From QHXW01 sp963752965 (GTDB taxonomy: Bacteria > Acidobacteriota > Terriglobia > Bryobacterales > Bryobacteraceae), in the NCBI GenBank assembly GCA_963752965.1, contig CAVWAJ010000014.1, positions 496,001-560,000 on the forward strand: 64,000 nt of DNA. The letters are read 5' to 3'. Positions 35,631 through 43,450 of the stretch are shown in pieces. The notes beneath the pieces were generated by a model, which worked only from the letters and a program-made list of their open reading frames with translations, was not told the origin of the DNA and did no database searches. Within the stretch, counting starts at the first letter, position 1. Each line of letters starts with the position of its first letter. The position numbers were made by a program, and so were the translations under genes.

Positions 35631-36110
35631 ATGGCATCCCGAAGCGTCAATAAAGTGATTCTGGTGGGGAACCTCGGCAAGGACGCCGAAACCAAATTCA
35701 CCCCTGGCGGCGCCGCCGTCACGAAATTCACCATCGCCACCGGACGGCGTTGGAAAGACCAGCAATCGGGAGAATGGAAAGAGGAGACCGACTGGCACAA
35801 CGTGGTGCTGTGGCGCGCCGAGAACCTCGCCAACTACCTGACCAAGGGGAAGCAGGTCTACGTGGAGGGCCGGCTGCACACCCGCAGCTACGACGACAAG
35901 GACGGCAAGAAGCAGTACTTCACCGAAGTGGTGGCCGAGGATGTGATCCTGCTTGGCGGGCGCGGCGGCGAAGCTCCGGCAGGCGGCGGAGGCGAGTACG
36001 CGTCAGCGGGACCGGTCTCCATGCCCCGCAGCGCGCAAAGACAAGCGCCGGCAGCGGCACCGGCGGAGTCGATGAATCAGGAGATCACGGACGACGACGT
36101 GCCGTTCTGA
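35631..36110 (+). CDS. ssb: Single-stranded DNA-binding protein
   Basis: A 159-residue SSB with one OB fold (SVNKVILVGNLGKDAETKFTPGG, then WHNVVLWRAENLANYLTKGKQVYVEGRL), a Gly/Ala/Pro-rich linker and the acidic tip DDDVPF that recruits other replication and repair proteins. The ATG at 35631 (MASRSVNKV) is preferred over an in-frame start 12 bp earlier. It is divergent from bfr with 49 bp between starts. The usual partners rpsF and rpsR are not next to it, so this copy may be a second SSB. Confidence 0.95.
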   Translation: MASRSVNKVILVGNLGKDAETKFTPGGAAVTKFTIATGRRWKDQQSGEWKEETDWHNVVLWRAENLANYLTKGKQVYVEGRLHTRSYDDKDGKKQYFTEVVAEDVILLGGRGGEAPAGGGGEYASAGPVSMPRSAQRQAPAAAPAESMNQEITDDDVPF

Positions 36111-36187
36111 GGTTTCCGGTTTCAGCAACCTCTGCTTGACTGGCCGTCATCCGGCACCTGCGGTGCTTTTCAGCCGGCGCAACACGC

Positions 36188-36218
36188 ATCTGATAAAGCA
36201 TTAAATCTGATAAATCAG
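36188..36218. promoter_or_regulatory. Paired ATCTGATAAA repeats with a 12-bp palindrome, possible activator site
   Basis: ATCTGATAAA occurs at 36188-36197 and 36205-36214, 17 bp apart, and the second copy is part of the palindrome CTGATAAATCAG (36207-36218). The repeats lie directly upstream of the sigma-54-type promoter. AT-rich repeats here may bind an activator or IHF. This is inferred from position and symmetry. Confidence 0.35.
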
Positions 36219-36228
36219 CACGTTAGCG

Positions 36229-36247
36229 TTTGGCCCGAACTTTGCCT
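36229..36247 (+). promoter_or_regulatory. Sigma-54 (RpoN) promoter, -24/-12
   Basis: TTGGCCCGAACTTTGCC contains the invariant GG (36232-36233) and GC (36244-36245) with exactly ten bases between them, and matches TTGGCACG-N4-TTGC in most other positions. It lies about 110 bp before the DUF3300 gene, in an intergenic region without other genes. An enhancer-binding regulator would be needed for activation; none is encoded nearby. Confidence 0.6.
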
Positions 36248-36353
36248 TCTGTAGAGTGCGGCGTATGTATGAAACGCCCCGGCCAACCCGGGAAAAGGAC
36301 AACCACCCGGAACTGGCATGCGTCTCCATATATAGCGCCGAGGAGGTAGAGAG

Positions 36354-37733
36354 ATGACGGTCAAGAGGTTTGGTTCCCGACAGGCGCTCAGCATCCTATG
36401 CGCAGCGATTCTGGTCGCAGCCGGCTTGCCGTTGGCTGCGCAGGACGCGCAACTGCCTGCGCAACTGCTTCCGCCCGAGCAACTGGATAATCTGGTTGCG
36501 CCGGTTGCCCTTTATCCTGATTCCTTGCTGAGCCAGATACTGGTCGCCGCCACCTATCCGCTCGAGGTCGCGGAAGCGGCGCAGTGGCTGCAGCAGAATC
36601 GCGGTCTCCAAGGCCAGCAGCTGGTCGATGCTGCGCGCCAGCAGAATTGGGACGCCAGCATCCAGGCTCTCGTCGTTTTTCCGGACGTACTCAACCGGAT
36701 GAACTCGGATGTTCGATGGACCACCGATCTTGGGAACGCGTTTCTCGCCCAGCAGGCCGACGTCATGAACGCCGTGCAGCGGATGCGCGCCCGAGCCAGG
36801 GCCGCGGGTAGATTGAATTCCAACGCTCAGCAGACTGTTACGACGGAGACCCAGGGGGGCAACACCGCCATTGATATTCAGCCGGCCAATCCTCAAGTGG
36901 TTTACGTTCCTGTCTACAATCCCGAGTACATCTGGGGACCGCCCGTCTGGGGTTACTACCCGCCGCTCTATTACCCCGCCTTCGGCTTTGGATTTGGCTT
37001 CGGCCCGGGCATCTATATCGGCGGCTTTTTCGGCGGCCTGGGTTGGGGCGGCTGGGGCTGGTGGCCGAACTGGTTCGGCTTCTCCATTTGCGAGCGCCCG
37101 TTCTTCTTCTCACATTACGGATTTCATGGCTTCGTTGGTGTAGGCCGATTTGGAGGCTACGGTGTCTGGGCGCATAACCCTGAGCACCGTTTGGGTGTGG
37201 CTTACCCCAATCGCGCGGTCGCGAATCGCTTCGGCGGTTTCTCTGGCAGAGGCGCGGCAGTTGCAGGCGGACGCTTCGCTGGCCAACGGGCAACGACGCC
37301 CGGAAACAGCTTTGGAAACCGCGGCAATGCGGGCGCGAATGCACGCGTGGGCGGACCAGCCGCGCATACAGCCCAGAGCGGCAACTGGAACCACTTCGGC
37401 CAGACTCGACCGAACGCGTCTCCGCGGACCAGCACGTCACAAGGTTTCCAGCACAGCGCACCTACATATCAGCGGGCAACGCCATCGTACGGCGGCAGCC
37501 GCAGCTTCTCCGGCGCGGCGCCGAGCTACCAGGCGCGATCCTCGAATGGCGGGAACTACGCGCGCTCCACACCGAGCTACCATTCCACGCCCAACAATGG
37601 CGGTGGCGGATCTAGAGTGACTCATTCCAACACCAGCAGAGGCTCCTCCGGCGGCAATCGCGGCGGCGGCAATACCTCCCACGGCGGTGGCGGAGGCTCA
37701 CACGCCAGCAGCGGTGGTGGACGGCATCGATAA
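36354..37733 (+). CDS. DUF3300 domain secreted protein with glycine-rich tail
   Basis: A 459-residue secreted protein. The signal peptide (ALSILCAAILVAAGLPLAAQ) is followed by the DUF3300 domain, LDNLVAPVALYPDSLLSQILVAATYPLEV to VVYVPVYNPEYIWGP. A strongly aromatic and glycine-rich part follows (YYPAFGFGFGFGPG, GWGGWGWWPNWFG), then a long Gly/Ser/Asn/Arg tail. GAGGAGG sits about 7 nt before the ATG. Function of the family is unknown; the tail looks disordered and could bind polymer or cell wall. The gene stands alone behind a sigma-54 promoter. Confidence 0.85.
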   Translation: MTVKRFGSRQALSILCAAILVAAGLPLAAQDAQLPAQLLPPEQLDNLVAPVALYPDSLLSQILVAATYPLEVAEAAQWLQQNRGLQGQQLVDAARQQNWDASIQALVVFPDVLNRMNSDVRWTTDLGNAFLAQQADVMNAVQRMRARARAAGRLNSNAQQTVTTETQGGNTAIDIQPANPQVVYVPVYNPEYIWGPPVWGYYPPLYYPAFGFGFGFGPGIYIGGFFGGLGWGGWGWWPNWFGFSICERPFFFSHYGFHGFVGVGRFGGYGVWAHNPEHRLGVAYPNRAVANRFGGFSGRGAAVAGGRFAGQRATTPGNSFGNRGNAGANARVGGPAAHTAQSGNWNHFGQTRPNASPRTSTSQGFQHSAPTYQRATPSYGGSRSFSGAAPSYQARSSNGGNYARSTPSYHSTPNNGGGGSRVTHSNTSRGSSGGNRGGGNTSHGGGGGSHASSGGGRHR

Positions 37734-37746
37734 CTCACTTGTGCAC

Positions 37747-37779
37747 AATGGGCCCGCCGATTCATCGCGGCGGGCCATT
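37747..37779 (+). terminator. Strong hairpin after the DUF3300 gene
   Basis: GGCCCGCCG (37751-37759) pairs perfectly with CGGCGGGCC (37768-37776) around an 8-nt loop, and AATG/CATT extend the stem after one bulged base. It begins 14 bp after the stop codon. There is no T-run, so it may be a processing or stabilising hairpin instead of a classic Rho-independent terminator. Confidence 0.5.
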
Positions 37780-37901
37780 GCCCACAGGTCCTCCCCACAC
37801 CGCGACGGCAATGAATAGGCTGGACTACTCGTGAGGAAACACGAATCGGCCAAGCGTAGGTATCATTCAGAATCGCTCCCGGATTGCGCGATAATACGCC
37901 A

Positions 37902-40016
37902 GTGAGATTAGCCGGCGCAATCGCGCTCGTCCCGTTCATTCTCTCTGCCGCGGAACTCCGGCAGGAGCCCTCCGGTTACCGCTCCTGGCAGGTCTACGGC
38001 GGCGGGTCCGATAGCATCCGCTACTCGAATCTCGACCAGATCAATCGCGGCAACGTGGACAAGCTCCAGGTCGCCTGGACCTTCGACACCGGCGACGTGT
38101 TCGAGGGGTCGGAGATGCAGTGCAATCCGATCGTCATCAACGGGGTGCTTTATGCCACCACGCCCAAGCTGCGCGTCATCGCGCTCGATGCCTCCACCGG
38201 CAAGCTGCGCTGGAGCTTCGATCCCAACGAGGGCGCGAAAATCACGCATTCGGTGCGCAATCGCGGCGTCACCTATTGGACGGACGGCCGCGAAGAGCGC
38301 ATTCTGTTCGTCTCGCGACAGTGGCTCTACGCGCTTGACGCCCGCACCGGCGCGCCGATACTGAGCTTCGGGACGAAGGGCCGCGTCGATCTTCGCGAAG
38401 GCCTGGGGCGCGATCCCCGCGACATCTCCATTTCCGCCACCACGCCCGGCATCATTTATCAAGACCTGTTCATCATCAGCGGCCTGATGGCCGAGGATCT
38501 GCCCGCGCCGCCCGGCGATATCCGCGCCTTCGACGTGCGCACCGGAAACATTCGCTGGAGCTTTCACACCATCCCGCATCCTGGCGAGTTCGGCTACGAG
38601 ACCTGGCCGAAGGACGCGTGGAAATACAGCGGGTCCGCCAACAACTGGGCAGGCATGAGCGTGGATGAGAAGCGCGGCCTGGTCTTCGTTCCCACCGGAT
38701 CGGCTGCGTTTGATTTCTACGGCGCGAACCGCTTGGGCGATGACCTGTTCGCCAACACGCTCATCGCTCTCAAGGCCGCGACCGGCGAGCGCGTCTGGCA
38801 CTTCCAGGGCGTCAAGCACGACCTATGGGATCGCGACTTCCCCGCCCCGCCGAATCTTGTGACGGTCATGCGCGATGGCAAACTCATCGACGCTGTGGCG
38901 CAAATCACGAAATCCGCCTACGTGTTCGTCTTCGAGCGAGAAACCGGGAAGCCGCTATTTCCCATCGAATATCGCGCGGCGGCGCGCTCGGATGTGGATG
39001 GCGAAATCACCGCGGCCACGCAGCCGTTTCCGCTCAAACCGCCGCCCTTCGCGCGCCAGTCGCTCACCGAAGACATGCTGACGCAACGCACTCCCGAGGC
39101 GCACCAGGCCGTGTTCGACGTCTTCCAAAAGGTTCGCAGCGCAGGCCAGTTCGTGCCGCCTAGTTTACAGGGCACGGTCATCTTTCCCGGCTTCGATGGC
39201 GGCGGCGAATGGGGTGGCGCGGCGTTTGATCCTTCGAGCGGTCTGCTTTACGTGAATGCTAACGAGATGGCGTGGATTTTGCGGCTGGTCGAGCGGCCCA
39301 GGATTCAGGAGCACACCAGCGGCCGCGAACTCTACCTCGCCAACTGCGCCAGTTGCCATCACAAGGATCTCCGCGGCAGCCCGCCGGATTTTCCGTCGCT
39401 CGTGAACATCGGCGCAAAGTTAACGGAAGAGGAACTGCACGCGGTGATTCATGAAGGGCGCGGACGCATGCCGGCATTCCCCGATCTATCGCGCGCGGAG
39501 ATGCACGCGCTCGTCCACTTCCTGCTCACTGGCGCAGATACCAGCGTGGAGGCGCGCGTGGCGGACAGCCCGTGGCCGTTCGGCTTGAAGTACACCATGG
39601 ACGGCTACAACAAGTTTCTCGATCCGGATGGCTATCCCGCCGTCGAGCCGCCGTGGGGCACGCTCAACGCCATCAATCTCGACACGGGTGAGATCGCCTG
39701 GAAAATTCCGTTCGGCGAGATTCCGGAACTCGTGGCTCAGGGCGTTCGCAACACCGGAAGCGAAAACTACGGCGGCCCGGTGGTCACCGCCGGAGGCCTA
39801 CTGTTCATCGGCGCGACCGATCACGACCGCAAATTCCACGCTTACGATAAGTCAACCGGAAAACTCTTGTGGGAGACGACGCTACCAGCAGGCGGCAACG
39901 CGACGCCGGCAACCTATGAAGCGAGCGGCCGCCAGTTCGTAGTCATCGCCGCCGGAGGCGGCAAATCCCGGCAACGTTCGGGCGGAAGCTACGTGGCGTT
40001 CGCGCTGCCCAAATAG
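37902..40016 (+). CDS. PQQ-dependent dehydrogenase (quinoprotein) with internal cytochrome c domain
   Basis: Periplasmic quinoprotein of about 704 residues. The GTG at 37902 gives MRLAGAIALVPFILSAAEL, a signal peptide; a TTG 18 bp earlier is possible. Eight-bladed propeller motifs include WQVYGGGSDSIRYSNLDQINRGNVDKLQVAW, VIALDASTGKLRW and WNNWAGMSVDEKRGLVFVPTGS-like segments. Between the last blades lies a c-type cytochrome domain, NCASCHHKDLRGSP (haem site CxxCH, residues 482-486) with the distal methionine probably in GRMPAFPDLS. The final blade returns with WGTLNAINLDTGEIAWKIPFGE. Electrons would pass from substrate through PQQ to the bound haem. The alcohol or sugar substrate is unknown. 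Confidence 0.88.
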   Translation: MRLAGAIALVPFILSAAELRQEPSGYRSWQVYGGGSDSIRYSNLDQINRGNVDKLQVAWTFDTGDVFEGSEMQCNPIVINGVLYATTPKLRVIALDASTGKLRWSFDPNEGAKITHSVRNRGVTYWTDGREERILFVSRQWLYALDARTGAPILSFGTKGRVDLREGLGRDPRDISISATTPGIIYQDLFIISGLMAEDLPAPPGDIRAFDVRTGNIRWSFHTIPHPGEFGYETWPKDAWKYSGSANNWAGMSVDEKRGLVFVPTGSAAFDFYGANRLGDDLFANTLIALKAATGERVWHFQGVKHDLWDRDFPAPPNLVTVMRDGKLIDAVAQITKSAYVFVFERETGKPLFPIEYRAAARSDVDGEITAATQPFPLKPPPFARQSLTEDMLTQRTPEAHQAVFDVFQKVRSAGQFVPPSLQGTVIFPGFDGGGEWGGAAFDPSSGLLYVNANEMAWILRLVERPRIQEHTSGRELYLANCASCHHKDLRGSPPDFPSLVNIGAKLTEEELHAVIHEGRGRMPAFPDLSRAEMHALVHFLLTGADTSVEARVADSPWPFGLKYTMDGYNKFLDPDGYPAVEPPWGTLNAINLDTGEIAWKIPFGEIPELVAQGVRNTGSENYGGPVVTAGGLLFIGATDHDRKFHAYDKSTGKLLWETTLPAGGNATPATYEASGRQFVVIAAGGGKSRQRSGGSYVAFALPK

Positions 40017-40086
40017 GCGGACAACTTCGCTCACCCGACTTTGCTGTCATGCAATTGGCGTGACAGGTTTGGGGGTGCCCCTGCGA

Positions 40087-40110
40087 CGCCTTGATAGGCG
40101 CCATTTTCTT
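40087..40110 (+). terminator. Possible weak Rho-independent terminator of the PQQ gene
   Basis: CGCCT, loop TGAT, AGGCG form a 5-bp stem 70 bp after the PQQ gene stop, followed by CCATTTTCTT. The stem is short and the T-run broken, so this is a weak call. Confidence 0.3.
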
Positions 40111-40515
40111 AACTCGGGAAAGACTATTCCACCGAGGTATACCACGGCAAAAAGACGCCTTCAATGGCTGTATTGGGAATCGCATCGAATTCCTTGGCGT
40201 GCTTAGTGGAGGGTTCATTGAGCCAGTAGATGAACCTGGAATGATACAGAAAATCAAATTGGTCTCTATATCCAATGCAGCCAACAAGCCAACCTTCAAG
40301 CTTGCCGGTATAGCTACGGCTGGTCATACGAGACCTGGAGTAGAAACTCCCAGATTGCAAAGACAAGCGTTCCCTCCCCGGAAAGAGCACGAGTCCCATG
40401 TCTTTTTTCCCGACATAGTTGTCTCCGCAGATTTCTTTTTGGGCAGCCCACAGACTATTAAGGTCCTCCTGACCTGCCTCGATTTTCTCTACCAACCGTA
40501 ACTGAGACGCTCGGT

Positions 40516-41508
40516 CTACTGTAACTCCTCTTTTCCCATCCCGTCGGAGCCGCCCGTCGCACCATCCTCCAATGCAGAACGGCACGCAGCGGTCAAGGGC
40601 GCGCCGGTTTTTGGCGTGGCGTTAGCGAACCCTTGACCGTGAGTACCGTTCTGCGACCGCTCACCTGCGACGGGCGGCTCTGGCGGGATGGGTGTTGTTA
40701 ACCCCATCCTGTTGGTGGGCTCAGAGCAGGCTTTGGCGAATTCCTCTGGTGTTCGATACGCCAAGCTGCTGTGTGGCCGCTCCCCGTTGTATTCCATACG
40801 CCACCGTTCGATCTTTTCTTTTGCGTCCGTCAGCGTCGTGAACCAGTTGTGATTCAGACACTCATCACGGAATCGCCCGTTGAAGCTCTCGACATGACCG
40901 TTCTGCATGGGTCGGCCAGGTTGAATGTGCAGCAGCGTGATCTGCCTTTCCTCGCACCAAACGATAAAGTGTCGGCTCGTGAATTCCGGCCCGTTATCAC
41001 ACCGAATCACTTCCGGCTTCCCACGCTGGCTGATGATCCAGTCCAGCACGCGAGTCACTCGGCCACTCGACAAGCCTGTGTCGACCTCGACAGCTGGACA
41101 CTCGCGCGTGAAACTGTCTACGACGGTCAGCATGCGCAGCCCTCGTCCGGTGGCCAAGCCATCGGACACGAAATCGATGGCCCATTCCTGGTTGGGCTTG
41201 TGCAACAACGTGCCTTCCGGCGCCGGTCTCACCAGCCGCTTCCGTTTCAGCCTTCGTACCGCCAGATGTTCTTCGCTGTATATGCGGTACACCCGTTGCG
41301 CGCTGGCTTGGCATCCGCTGCGCTCCAGCAGCGCGCACAGACGCCGGTAACCGTAGCGCGGTTTCTGCCGCGCCAGGGCGATCAATTTGCTGCGCAACTC
41401 GGCATTGTGGTCCGGCCGCGGCTGATATCGGTAGGTGGTCCGATCCATGGACATGAGCTTGCAGGCTTGGCGCTCCGAGTATTCATACTCGCTCATCACC
41501 AACGCCAC
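40516..41508 (-). CDS. IS3-family transposase OrfB
   Basis: Integrase-type DDE domain of 330 residues: Asp in EWAIDFVSDGL, Asp in VIRCDNGPEFTS, Glu in NGHVESFNGRFRDECL. The HTH_21-like part, KPRYGYRRLCALLERSG, precedes it. It is expressed as a fusion with OrfA by a -1 slip at A6 (41539-41544), after which the frame reads KRLELVGLRQDVALVMSEYEY. The last 60 residues, after the usual end near RTPEEFA, are unusual and coincide with a large inverted repeat. Confidence 0.9.
   Translation of the reverse strand: MALVMSEYEYSERQACKLMSMDRTTYRYQPRPDHNAELRSKLIALARQKPRYGYRRLCALLERSGCQASAQRVYRIYSEEHLAVRRLKRKRLVRPAPEGTLLHKPNQEWAIDFVSDGLATGRGLRMLTVVDSFTRECPAVEVDTGLSSGRVTRVLDWIISQRGKPEVIRCDNGPEFTSRHFIVWCEERQITLLHIQPGRPMQNGHVESFNGRFRDECLNHNWFTTLTDAKEKIERWRMEYNGERPHSSLAYRTPEEFAKACSEPTNRMGLTTPIPPEPPVAGERSQNGTHGQGFANATPKTGAPLTAACRSALEDGATGGSDGMGKEELQ
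40574..40654. repeat. Large interrupted inverted repeat inside the IS3 element
   Basis: GCAGAACGG (40574-40582) and CGGTCAAGGG (40590-40599) are matched in reverse order by CCCTTGACCG (40630-40639) and CCGTTCTGC (40646-40654), with no mismatches. The spacers form an internal loop, and the centre contains a further CGCC/GGCG pair. The 81-bp structure lies in the codons for the odd C-terminal part of OrfB, about 100 bp from the element's end. Confidence 0.7.
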
Positions 41509-41522
41509 ATCCTGCCGCAGAC

Positions 41523-41798
41523 CTACAAGCTCCAGCCGTTTTTTCGGATCACCGCCTTCAGTGCCTCTTTGTCGAGGCTGAGGTCTGCGACCATGTGCTT
41601 CAGCCGGCGGTTCTCATCTTCCAGTTCCTTTAGTCGCCGCGCTTCGCTGACTTCCATGCCACCGTACTTGCTCTTCCAGGTGTAGATCGTCGCCTCGCTG
41701 ACGCCCAACTCCCGGGCGACCTCCTTCACCGTCCGGCCTGCCTCCACCTGCTTCAGCACGCCGATGATCTGTTCTTCTGGGTGCTTGCCCTTCTTCAT
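41523..41798 (-). CDS. IS3-family transposase OrfA
   Basis: A 91-residue DNA-binding protein with a helix-turn-helix (TVKEVARELGVSEATIYTWKSKYGGMEVSE) and a leucine-zipper helix (LKELEDENRRLKHMVADL) of the IS407 type. The ATG at 41798 gives MKKGKHPEEQII, the family start; an in-frame start at 41831 lies at the edge of the element. It ends KNGWSL just after the GAAAAAAC slip site. Confidence 0.9.
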   Translation of the reverse strand: MKKGKHPEEQIIGVLKQVEAGRTVKEVARELGVSEATIYTWKSKYGGMEVSEARRLKELEDENRRLKHMVADLSLDKEALKAVIRKNGWSL

Positions 41799-42439
41799 CT
41801 CGAAGCTCCTTTCCTCGCTGGAGCTTCTCAATTATGACTGGCAGAGATTATCGAGGGCAGGTCACTCCGTTATCAGAAGAGTCGCAATGGACATTACGTT
41901 CCTAGCCGCTGCGGTACTGAAATTCCGGGTCGTTACCGCGTACTGGATGGAAGCATCCCCATTCTTGTCAAAGGTGATCGGGGTAGTGATCACGGCGTTA
42001 CCCTCGTCAGTGAGGCCAACCCACGGACGTACGGAAATACGCATTTGCTTATTCATGGCCTCAATCGTTTTCTTCGTTTCGCGCCATTGCAAAGCTGCGA
42101 AAGTAGTATAGGCGAACAAGATAATTGCGCCGCCTATTTCAACACGAAATTTCCATGTCTCACGTTTCTCTTTCTTTTTGTAGCTGGGATCACAACCGCA
42201 TGTTGCGGAGGCTTGCACTTTCGACTCGGGTGTGTTGACAACACTTCGCGGTGGGACTTGTGTTGGTTCGGTGGTTTGGTCTGTGCGGCGATCGGTCTCT
42301 TCTCGTTCCTGTCGTGAAAGAAGGGCGTGTTTTATATGCTGCAATTCGCTGAGGATTTGTTGAGCCAAACTCTTCGCGGTGTTATCCATCCAAGTTGGCC
42401 GTCCTATAAACGTCGAGAAGCAGCGCCATTCCTCCCAGT

Positions 42440-43378
42440 CTACCCCTCCGCCAGCACCCCCACCTTATCCACCTCCAGCACAATATCTCCCGCCGCATCC
42501 ACATCGAACGCCGGCGCAAACCGCGCCCCCCAAACGATCTCGTCGTATCGATAGGAATACCGTGAGTGCACCGTCTGGCTGAAGGTGTCGTCGAATCCTT
42601 TGATCAGAATGAGGATCTCGGCCTGAAGCCGGTGCAGATCGGCGGCCGTCTTCCCGTGGAGCGGGCTGTGCTCGTCAATGGGGTGCACAATCGTCCACGT
42701 CAGTGGGAAAAAGTAGACGTTGTGGCGTTCCAGCTTCAGCACCTTGTAGTCGCGTTTCCTTTGCCCCGGCTCGCCTTCCACGGTCATCAGCATGACCTTG
42801 GCCTCCAGCTCCATGAGCGTGTTGGCGCGCTTATTCACGACGCGAAATTGCAGGCTCGTGCCGTCGGAATACGGCGCGATCACCATCTTTTCGCTGTAAC
42901 CGATCCTCGCCGACGGCCGCGAAACCCGCCCATACAGCAGCCCCGTCGCCAGCGCAAAGCCCATCAGCCCCGTCATCGCTTCCAGCGCCGCCACCACATT
43001 CGCCGCGTTTCCTTTTGGCGAGATGCTGCCATAGCCCACGGTCGTGAGCGTATGCGCGCTGAAGAAAAACGAATTCAGAAAGTGGACCATGTTGTCAGTT
43101 ACGTTCGCGCCGCCCTGCAACTGGTCGGGGCCGAGCGCGTAGTACACCAGCGCGAACAGCGTGTTCACGATGCAATAACCCACCAGCACACAGGAGAAGA
43201 ATCCCGGCCACGGCATGTTGATCAAGTAGAGGTAGCCGTTGACGTCGCGCCACGTGGTTCCGCGGCGCCGCACATTAAAGCTGCCGTCTTTGTTGATCGC
43301 GCGCCGTAGCGGCACGGTGAACTTCTGCGTCAGGCCCGGGTCGAAAGTCGGCTTGTCCATAACATTAGATTGTTTCAC
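42440..43378 (-). CDS. Kir-type (KirBac) inward-rectifier potassium channel
   Basis: A 312-residue channel. A slide helix (TTWRDVNGYLYLINMPW) and first membrane helix (GFFSCVLVGYCIVNTLFALVYYAL) are followed by the pore helix and filter FFFSAHTLTTVGYGSISP, with TVGYG at 113-117, and a second helix (ALEAMTGLMGFALATGLLYGRVS). The cytosolic beta-rich domain has ANTLMELEAKVMLM and WTIVHPIDEHSPLHG, all typical of KirBac. The first codon is GTG; an ATG six codons later also works. It follows the binding-protein gene by 72 bp and may be the last gene of the operon. Confidence 0.93.
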   Translation of the reverse strand: MKQSNVMDKPTFDPGLTQKFTVPLRRAINKDGSFNVRRRGTTWRDVNGYLYLINMPWPGFFSCVLVGYCIVNTLFALVYYALGPDQLQGGANVTDNMVHFLNSFFFSAHTLTTVGYGSISPKGNAANVVAALEAMTGLMGFALATGLLYGRVSRPSARIGYSEKMVIAPYSDGTSLQFRVVNKRANTLMELEAKVMLMTVEGEPGQRKRDYKVLKLERHNVYFFPLTWTIVHPIDEHSPLHGKTAADLHRLQAEILILIKGFDDTFSQTVHSRYSYRYDEIVWGARFAPAFDVDAAGDIVLEVDKVGVLAEG

Positions 43379-43450
43379 TGGATGATAGGTGAAAGATGCA
43401 CCCCGCGCCTCCCGGGATGCGAAGCCTATTCGGATACTGAGTGTAAAGCT

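Larger units (their letters stand above)
40470..41864 (-). mobile_element. IS3-family insertion sequence, 1395 bp (IS407-like)
   Basis: Inverted ends start TGACCTGCC on both sides (40470 reading right, 41864 reading left) and stay similar for about 40 bp, for instance TCGATTTTCTCTACC against TCGATAATCTCTGCC after a one-base offset. The direct repeat CTCC flanks it (40466-40469 and 41865-41868), the 4-bp duplication typical of the IS407 group. Both transposase frames are open, so it may still be mobile. Confidence 0.92.
40124..42389 (-). pseudogene. Hypothetical membrane protein gene split by an IS3-family element
   Basis: The 5' part (42389 to 41865) encodes a charged N-terminus, a membrane helix (IGGAIILFAYTTFAALQW) and a domain ending SIATLLITE; it then meets a stop inside the IS. 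The 3' part (40469 to 40124) encodes DLNSLWAAQKEICGDNYVG to the end ...PWYTSVE. Removing the 1395-bp element and one CTCC copy joins ITE directly to DLN in frame, giving 288 residues. The tail RETKKTIEAMNKQMRISVRPWVG after the helix resembles proteins annotated only as hypothetical in soil bacteria. I do not know the function. The reconstruction is firm. Confidence 0.85.

Noticed and set aside
40124..40585. A 153-codon frame beginning inside the IS3 element, as an independent gene
   Set aside because: Its first 40 codons belong to the element's inverted repeat and OrfB end; only the part after it is the 3' fragment of the interrupted gene.
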